From Bradyrhizobium sp. CB1717 (GTDB lineage: Bacteria > Pseudomonadota > Alphaproteobacteria > Rhizobiales > Xanthobacteraceae), in assembly GCF_029714325.1 (NCBI RefSeq), contig NZ_CP121666.1:4650001-4714000 (forward strand): a stretch of 64,000 nt of DNA. The letters are read 5' to 3'. The notes under the pieces were generated by a model, which saw only the letters and a list, made by a program, of their open reading frames with translations, had not been told where the DNA came from and made no database searches. The stretch's first letter is position 1. Each line of letters opens with the position of its first letter. The translations under genes were made by a program, and so were the position numbers. Positions 56,119 to 64,000 of the stretch are shown here, in pieces.

Positions 56119-56986
56119 GGATCGCCCGCCGCCGCTGGACATAACGCCACGCTGCATAGGGCAGCAAGACCGCGAGAAGAATGAGTAGCATGAGCACCGC
56201 CGCCGCCGCTCCCCGTCCGAGCAGGCTGCGCTGGAACATCAGGTCATAGACGACGAGGGCCGGCAGCTGCGTCGCTATGCCCGGCCCACCATTGGTGAGC
56301 GCGCGGACGAGGTCGAAGGTCGAGATCGCGAACTGCAGCTGGATGACGATGACGGTGATGGTGATCGGCCACAGCGTCGGCAGGATGACGCGCCGGTACA
56401 TCCTGATAGCTCCGGCGCCGTCGATTTGCGCGGCCTTGATCAGGTCGGCATCGACGGAGCGCAGGCCGGCGAGGAAGAGCGCCATGGCAAAGCCGGAGGA
56501 TTGCCAGATCGCAGCGATGACAATGGTCCAGATCGCCATGTCGCGATCGATCAGCCAGTCGAACCGGAAGGAGGTCCAGCCGAGGTCGTGGACCAGCTTC
56601 TGGATCCCAAGGCCGGGATTGAGCAGCCAGCTCCAGACCGTGCCGGTGACCACGAACGACACCGCCAGGGGATAGAGGAAGATGGAGCGGAGCACGTTCT
56701 CGCCGCGAATGCGCTGGTCGAGCAGGATCGCCAGGATCAGGCCGGTTGCCAGACTGAGGAGCACGAAGGCGCTGCCGAACAGCAGCAGATTGTCGAGGGC
56801 GATCTGCCAGTTGCGCGAGGCCGCGACCGCGGAATAGTTGCGCAAGCCCACCCAGCCCGTAACCGGCACCAGCGTGGACGGCGTGAACGAGATCCAGATC
56901 GTCCACAACGTAAACGCAATGAGGTGCGCCGCTGAGAGCAGCAGCGGCACCCAGATCGCCAGAAGTTCGGGCAGCCGACGGATCAT
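56111..56986 (-). CDS. Sugar ABC transporter permease (MalF type)
   Basis: A 291-residue permease with six predicted helices and the docking loop DLIKAAQIDGAGAIRMYRRV; the first (MalF-like) permease of the pair. I chose the ATG at 56986 (MIRRLPELLA), which leaves about 12 residues before the first helix. A TTG at 57034 overlapping the stop of the binding-protein gene would give 307 residues and is also possible. Confidence 0.9.
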   Translation of the reverse strand: MIRRLPELLAIWVPLLLSAAHLIAFTLWTIWISFTPSTLVPVTGWVGLRNYSAVAASRNWQIALDNLLLFGSAFVLLSLATGLILAILLDQRIRGENVLRSIFLYPLAVSFVVTGTVWSWLLNPGLGIQKLVHDLGWTSFRFDWLIDRDMAIWTIVIAAIWQSSGFAMALFLAGLRSVDADLIKAAQIDGAGAIRMYRRVILPTLWPITITVIVIQLQFAISTFDLVRALTNGGPGIATQLPALVVYDLMFQRSLLGRGAAAAVLMLLILLAVLLPYAAWRYVQRRRAIHA

Positions 56987-57030
56987 GTCAGAACCCGCCG
57001 GCCGGCGAACGCTCGTCGAGACGGCGATCG

Positions 57031-58317
57031 TCAACGCGCGCTCTCGACGGCCTCGGCGAGGCGTGTGGCGGCTTGCTCCGGCTTGATCGTCTTGTTCTTC
57101 ACGTATTCGGTGATCACGTCGATCATCGCTGCGGTCATGCCATTTTCCTGCGCCATGTTGTGCGCGAGGCTGAGGACGGCCTGATTGCTGGCGATGGCGT
57201 CTTTCAGCGCTGCTGCGGTCCGCCGTTGACCGTCCGACCAGCCTTCGCCCGAGAGATCGACATCGGTGCGCACAGGGATCGATCCCGTGATCTGCGAGTA
57301 CATGGTCTGGATCGCCGGATCCATCACGAGCTGGGCCATCAGCGTCTGGCCGGCTTGCAGGTCCGCCTCCTTGCGCTGCCAGAAGATGAAGGCGTCGGCA
57401 TTCAGCAGGAATACCGGCTTGCCGTTGTCGCTCGGGCCGGGCGCGATCATGAAGTCCTCGAACTTGAAGCCGGCGTTGCGCAGCACGCCCTGGGCCCAGC
57501 CGCCCATGATCATCATGCCCATGTCACCGTCGACGAAGCGCTTCAGATTGGTCGAAAAATGCTGGGCGCCGACATTTGGGTCCATCCAGTCGGCGATCTT
57601 GCGGACCTGCGCGAAGGCGGCCTTGATCTCAGGGGCCTTCAGCGCCTTCTCGTCGAGATTCATGATGGCCGTGCGATATACGGCCGGACTGATCCCGGCC
57701 AAAGCGGCCTCGAACTTCTGCCCATCATCGGGACGGGTGCCGCCGTTGGCGACGGGAAATGCGACGCCGCCCGATTTCATCTTTTCGGCGAGATCGTTGA
57801 AGTCGGCCCAGGTGACGGGGATCTTGTCGGCCTTGGCCTTGTCCATCGCGCGCTTGGAGAGGAAAAGCATGTTGGTGCTGTAGATCTGCAGCGGCAGCGC
57901 AATCCACTTGCCCGCAGGCTTGTGCAATTTGGCAAGATCCGGTGCGACGACCTTTTCGTAACCGGCGGCCGCGACGAGGGCGTCGAGATCGACGGTCGGG
58001 GCGATCTTCGACCAGGCCGCGATCTCCGGGCCCTTGAGCTGCGAACAGGCCGGCGGATCGCCGGCGATGATCTGGGCACGCAGCTTGTTCATCATCTCGG
58101 TGGTGAAGCCGGGGACCGGCGAGTGCTGCCAGACCCCGCCTTTCTCCTCGAATTTCTTGCCGAGCGCCGTGATCGCCGCCCCGTCGCTGCCGGCGGACCA
58201 TTGCGAGATCGCGGTCAGGCGCGGCTTGACCGCGCCTTGCGCGCGGGCAAATGCCGGCAGTGCGAGCGCGGCGGCAGATCCAGCGAGCAGACGGCGCCTT
58301 GTTGTTGTGATCGGCAT
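57031..58317 (-). CDS. Sugar ABC transporter substrate-binding protein
   Basis: A 428-residue family 1 solute-binding protein with a Tat-like signal (TTRRRLLAGSAAALALPAFA, cleaved near FARAQ). The mature part has two lobes with family-typical GTRPDDGQKFEAAL and GDMGMMIMGGWAQGVL segments. It captures a carbohydrate in the periplasm for the permeases downstream. GGAGGA precedes the ATG at 58317. It is the first transporter gene after the ROK regulator. Confidence 0.92.
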   Translation of the reverse strand: MPITTTRRRLLAGSAAALALPAFARAQGAVKPRLTAISQWSAGSDGAAITALGKKFEEKGGVWQHSPVPGFTTEMMNKLRAQIIAGDPPACSQLKGPEIAAWSKIAPTVDLDALVAAAGYEKVVAPDLAKLHKPAGKWIALPLQIYSTNMLFLSKRAMDKAKADKIPVTWADFNDLAEKMKSGGVAFPVANGGTRPDDGQKFEAALAGISPAVYRTAIMNLDEKALKAPEIKAAFAQVRKIADWMDPNVGAQHFSTNLKRFVDGDMGMMIMGGWAQGVLRNAGFKFEDFMIAPGPSDNGKPVFLLNADAFIFWQRKEADLQAGQTLMAQLVMDPAIQTMYSQITGSIPVRTDVDLSGEGWSDGQRRTAAALKDAIASNQAVLSLAHNMAQENGMTAAMIDVITEYVKNKTIKPEQAATRLAEAVESAR

Positions 58318-58377
58318 GGCAGTTCCTCCCGGTGTGAACTTTCGTGGTGCGTGCAGACGGCGCGGCTTTAGGGCATG

Positions 58378-59571
58378 TCAGGCAGCCTCCGTCGATGCGG
58401 CAGGCATGCCGCCGCTTCTGGCGAGGCAGAAGGCGGCGAAGGCCAATGCGGCCTGCGGATCGTTGCCGGTCGAGGGCGGCACGAAGGCGAGGGACGTTTG
58501 CGCCAGGGTCCGGCCTCCGAGCAGGCAGGCATCGATCCCGTCGATCACCGCCTGGCGGTCGTCATCGCCGAGAAGCGATGGCCAGCCACTGATCGCGACC
58601 CCGCCGCATGGCTTCACGTTCAGCGTGTTGCCGATCGCGAGCCCGAGCCTGAACAGCCGCCGGTGCAGCTCCTGACGAACGCGCGATGGGAGCGGGAGCG
58701 CGTTCACCCATTCGCTGCCGGGCTGGAGCAGCTCGGCTTCGGCGACGCCGAGGAGCTCGGCCAAAGCCGTCAGCGACGTATAGGCCTCGACGCAGCCATG
58801 ATGGCCGCAGCGGCAGCGCGGTCCTTCGGGCCCGAACACCATATGGCCGAGCTCGATCGGTTGCAGGGCGTCGGCCTCGCCCGGATCGTCCATCCATGCG
58901 CCGGCCACGCCGTGGCTGACGAGGACGAACAGATGCGTATTGCCGAAGGGATAGTTTTCGGTGCGGCAGCGGTGAAAGGTGGCGTGGGCGACGACCGAAT
59001 TGGTGAACTCGGCGGGCACGCCGGCAAACACGCCGTCGAGCATGTCGCGGATGCGTCCGACGTCGCAGGGAATGATTGGATTGCCCGACACGCTGAGCCG
59101 GCCGAGGCCGGGAATGGAGACGCCGATCTGCGCGAGGGTGATGCGGCGGCGGCGCGTCCAGTCGCGCAGCGAGGTCATGGCCTCGCGGAACACACGGCCG
59201 ACGGATTCGACGGTCGGCGTTTTCGGCAGCGGCACGCGCTCCGTGTAGTGCAGCTCGCCCGACAGGCTGCCAACGCCGACACTGAGCCGCTGCGTGCTCA
59301 GCTCGAAGGCCGCGAGTGCCACCGAGCCATCGAGTGCGACGAGCGCCGTTGGGCCGCCGACGTAAGGGGCGGGGCGCCGCACTTCCTCGATCAGGCCTTC
59401 GGCCTTGAGGTCAAACAGGATGCGCGACAGGCTTGCTTCCGACAGGCGCACGGCCTTGGCCAGCGGCGGGCGAAACGAGCCGCCCGACTGAAGCAGATGA
59501 GTCAAAATGGCAGCGCGCGTCTGCCGCCGACTTCTCGGCTGCTCCGGCATTTCCATCCCTGATGTCGTCAT
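58378..59571 (-). CDS. ROK-family transcriptional regulator
   Basis: A 397-residue protein: an N-terminal winged helix (residues about 15-65; SEASLSRILFDLKAEGLI) and a ROK domain. The zinc motif is complete (His243, Cys253, Cys255, Cys260 in RCRCGHHGCVEAY). The kinase signature is not: no DxGGT phosphate loop, and the usual N-D catalytic pair reads N-S (Asn191-Ser192). It is thus a sugar-sensing repressor, not a kinase. It lies 60 bp upstream of the transporter genes on the same strand and probably controls them and itself. An in-frame ATG at 59556 is possible. Confidence 0.9.
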   Translation of the reverse strand: MTTSGMEMPEQPRSRRQTRAAILTHLLQSGGSFRPPLAKAVRLSEASLSRILFDLKAEGLIEEVRRPAPYVGGPTALVALDGSVALAAFELSTQRLSVGVGSLSGELHYTERVPLPKTPTVESVGRVFREAMTSLRDWTRRRRITLAQIGVSIPGLGRLSVSGNPIIPCDVGRIRDMLDGVFAGVPAEFTNSVVAHATFHRCRTENYPFGNTHLFVLVSHGVAGAWMDDPGEADALQPIELGHMVFGPEGPRCRCGHHGCVEAYTSLTALAELLGVAEAELLQPGSEWVNALPLPSRVRQELHRRLFRLGLAIGNTLNVKPCGGVAISGWPSLLGDDDRQAVIDGIDACLLGGRTLAQTSLAFVPPSTGNDPQAALAFAAFCLARSGGMPAASTEAA

Positions 59572-59590
59572 TCTTACTTAGTGTAAGAAT
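59570..59590. promoter_or_regulatory. Candidate ROK operator
   Basis: A perfect inverted repeat: ATTCTTAC at 59570-59577 and GTAAGAAT at 59583-59590 with five bases between. It touches the start codon of the ROK gene. AT-rich palindromes of this size are the usual targets of NagC/XylR-type ROK repressors, so autoregulation is likely. Confidence 0.6.
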
Positions 59591-59791
59591 TTGCGCGCGG
59601 AGCGTTTCGACTGTCAAGCGTTTGCCGGCGCGATGCGCCGACTTGTTGTTGTGCGCGGCAGCAAGATTGGCGCGTGCAAACCGCATTCGCCGTGCAGGCG
59701 AGCGCCAGCTTCACGAAAGACGCGCGATCCGGTTGCGGTTGTCCGGATCGACCAGGAGCCCCACGCTTCGCTCGCTCTGTCGGACCCCGCC

Positions 59792-59824
59792 AAACAAAAA
59801 CGGCGCCATCGTGAGATGGCGCCG
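59792..59824 (-). terminator. Rho-independent terminator of gltA
   Basis: A perfect 10-bp stem (59801-59810 with 59815-59824), four-base loop. On the minus strand it is followed by TTTTTGTTTGG. It lies 27 bp past the gltA stop. The remaining 59591-59791 holds no gene that I recognise. Confidence 0.9.
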
Positions 59825-59850
59825 CTTCGAAAGCCGTATCGGCTTACGTC

Positions 59851-61155
<1,305 letters not shown>

Positions 61156-61301
61156 CAGAGGTCCCCGATGTATGGTGAAACGGGCCGGACCCGGAAGGCC
61201 CCGTTGAGATGGTGGGGCAGGCCGGATGTTCCAGAAGGTACGGGGGAGATGGGTATATTATTGCTGTGTGCGCTGCAAGATCACCCGCACGCATGGCCTA
61301 C

Positions 61302-62729
61302 TTACGTCGTAGCCTGATCCTTAAGCCGGCCCAAACTTTCCTGGCGTCCCAGCACGTCCAAAACCTCAAATATACCAGGCGATGTGGTCCGTCCGGTCAG
61401 CGCCGCCCGCAACGGTTGGGCGACCGCGCCGAGCTTGAGACTATTTTCCTCCGCAAAGGCGCGCAGTGCGGCTTCCGCGGTGGCCGCGCTCCAGGTCTCG
61501 ACTTTCTCCAGCGCGGAATGAAGCTCGCCGATCAGCGTGCGATTCTCGGGCGTCAGCAGCGCCTGTGCCTTGGGATCGAGCTGCAGCGGCCGGTCGGCGA
61601 AGATGAAATAGGCGCCGTCGATCAGCTCGAGCAGCGTCTTGGCGCGCTCCTTCAGGGCCGGCATGGCCTTGAGGAGCTGTGCCCGCGTGGTGTCGTTTAA
61701 CTTCGCCTTAATCTCGTCGCGGCTGGGCACGACATGGTCGAGCACGTCCTCGAACATCCTCACGAGCGATTGATCGTCGGCGTGACGGATGTAATGGCCG
61801 TTGAGGTTTTCCAGCTTGGCGAAGTCGAAGCGGGCGGCGGCCCGGCCGACGCTGGCGAGGTCGAACGCTGCTATCATCTCCTCCGTCGAGAAGATCTCCT
61901 GGTCGCCATGGCTCCAGCCGAGGCGGACGAGATAGTTGCGCAGCGCGGCCGGCAGGTACCCCATGGCGCGGTAGGCATCGACACCGAGCGCGCCGTGCCG
62001 CTTCGACAGCTTCGAGCCGTCCGGGCCGTGGATCAGTGGGATGTGCGACATGCTTGGCAGCGCCCAGCCCATCGCGTCGTAGATCTGCTTCTGGCGGGCG
62101 GCGTTGATCAGATGGTCGTCGCCGCGGATGACGTGGGTGACGCCCATGTCGTGGTCGTCCACGACCACCGCGAGCATGTAGGTCGGATTGCCATCGCCGC
62201 GCAAAAGCACGAGGTCGTCGAGGTTCTCGTTCTGCCAGACCACGCGGCCCTGGACCTGGTCCTCGATCACGGTCTCGCCGGTCTGCGGCGCGCGCAGGCG
62301 GATGGTGGGCTTGACGTCGCTAGGGGCCGTGGCCGGGTCGCGGTCGCGCCACATGCCGTCATAGAGGCGGGTGCGGCCTTCCGCGCGCGCCTTCTCGCGC
62401 ATGGCGGCGAGCTCCTCGGCCGTGGCGTAGCAGCGATAGGCCTTGCCGTCGGCGAGCAGCTGCTCGGCCACCTCGCGGTGACGGGCGGCGCGGCTGAACT
62501 GGTAGATCACCTCGCCGTCCCAGCCGAGCTCGAGCCATTTCAGGCCGTCGAGAATGGCCCCGATCGCGGCCTCCGTGGAGCGCTCCCGGTCGGTGTCTTC
62601 GATCCGGAGCAGCATCTTGCCGCCATGCTTCTTGGCATAAAGCCAGTTGAACAGCGCCGTACGGGCACCCCCGATATGGAGGAAGCCGGTCGGAGAGGGG
62701 GCAAAGCGGGTGACGACGGAATCGGTCAT
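61302..62729 (-). CDS. gltX: Glutamyl-tRNA synthetase
   Basis: A 475-residue class I aminoacyl-tRNA synthetase. HIGH-type motif in [20 protein letters not shown] and KMSKS-type motif in [13 protein letters not shown]. Residues from about 310 form the helical anticodon-binding part. Divergent from glnS, which starts 145 bp away. With glnS so close, it should be a Glu-specific enzyme, although I cannot exclude a second gltX elsewhere. Confidence 0.96.
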   Translation of the reverse strand: MTDSVVTRFAPSPTGFLHIGGARTALFNWLYAKKHGGKMLLRIEDTDRERSTEAAIGAILDGLKWLELGWDGEVIYQFSRAARHREVAEQLLADGKAYRCYATAEELAAMREKARAEGRTRLYDGMWRDRDPATAPSDVKPTIRLRAPQTGETVIEDQVQGRVVWQNENLDDLVLLRGDGNPTYMLAVVVDDHDMGVTHVIRGDDHLINAARQKQIYDAMGWALPSMSHIPLIHGPDGSKLSKRHGALGVDAYRAMGYLPAALRNYLVRLGWSHGDQEIFSTEEMIAAFDLASVGRAAARFDFAKLENLNGHYIRHADDQSLVRMFEDVLDHVVPSRDEIKAKLNDTTRAQLLKAMPALKERAKTLLELIDGAYFIFADRPLQLDPKAQALLTPENRTLIGELHSALEKVETWSAATAEAALRAFAEENSLKLGAVAQPLRAALTGRTTSPGIFEVLDVLGRQESLGRLKDQATT

Positions 62730-62873
62730 TCTTGGCAGGGCCTATGCATTGGAGGCGGTGGTGTATAGCAGGACCGGAGCATAACTAAAGCCCGACGGCG
62801 GGCGGCTGAAGGCCTTGGCGCGGCCACGCGAATTTGGCAGAAGGACCGCTGATTTCCCTACAGGATTTTCGTA

Positions 62874-64000
<1,127 letters not shown>

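Noticed and set aside
58378..59571. ROK protein as a sugar kinase
   Set aside because: The phosphate-binding DxGGT loop is absent and the catalytic Asp is Ser; an N-terminal DNA-binding domain is present.

Overview
The window is about 64 kb of GC-rich alphaproteobacterial chromosome, most likely from Bradyrhizobium or a close relative. The basis is the housekeeping gene order (rpsB-tsf-pyrH-frr-uppS-cdsA-dxr-rseP-bamA-lpxD-fabZ-lpxA-lpxI-lpxB), the short ProRS without an editing insert, several small protein families I know mainly from rhizobia (DUF3551, DUF6894, a KTSC protein), HWE-type signalling, and an EcfG-type promoter. No rRNA, tRNA, CRISPR array, transposase or integrase was recognised.

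Layout. 0.5-6.5 kb: a tightly packed copper-handling operon (DUF2946 protein, TonB-dependent receptor, PCuAC chaperone, YtkA-like protein, YcnI-like protein, CopC-CopD fusion with an extra YtkA-like tail). 6.6-10 kb: proS and lolC/E-lolD. 10.2-12.1 kb: an MDR-type oxidoreductase divergent from an MmyB-type regulator. 12.2-17.3 kb: a catabolic module (isochorismatase-like hydrolase and TetR on one strand; HpaB/AbfD-family flavoprotein and PrpE-like CoA ligase on the other), bracketed by a direct repeat of the last 136 bp of the MmyB regulator. 17.4-19 kb: small secreted and cytoplasmic proteins. 19.3-25.2 kb: a signalling cluster with a CheB-CheR-PAS-HWE kinase translationally coupled to a Crp-type regulator, a second CheB, a coiled-coil protein and a single-domain response regulator with a textbook EcfG promoter.

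25.2-30.3 kb: tiny membrane proteins, a ClpP-like periplasmic protein, an MFS exporter, two DUF3551 proteins, an outer-membrane beta-barrel protein and a 32-residue membrane protein. 30.5-37.8 kb: dnaE, a Tat-exported beta-carbonic anhydrase and a proline-rich caspase-fold protein that lacks both catalytic residues. 38-53.3 kb: the translation / isoprenoid / outer-membrane / lipid A run, interrupted by one antisense KTSC gene between fabZ and lpxA. 53.3-59.6 kb: a sugar-type ABC transporter operon with an SDR dehydrogenase, headed by a ROK-family regulator with a palindromic candidate operator at its start codon. 59.8-64 kb: gltA and gltX on the minus strand and the 5' part of glnS on the plus strand, cut by the window end.

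The most promising unexplained units are the signalling cluster, because of the EcfG promoter, the altered CheB active site and the kinase/Crp coupling, and the repeat-bracketed catabolic module, whose flavoprotein has lost two Fe-S ligands of its dehydratase relatives.
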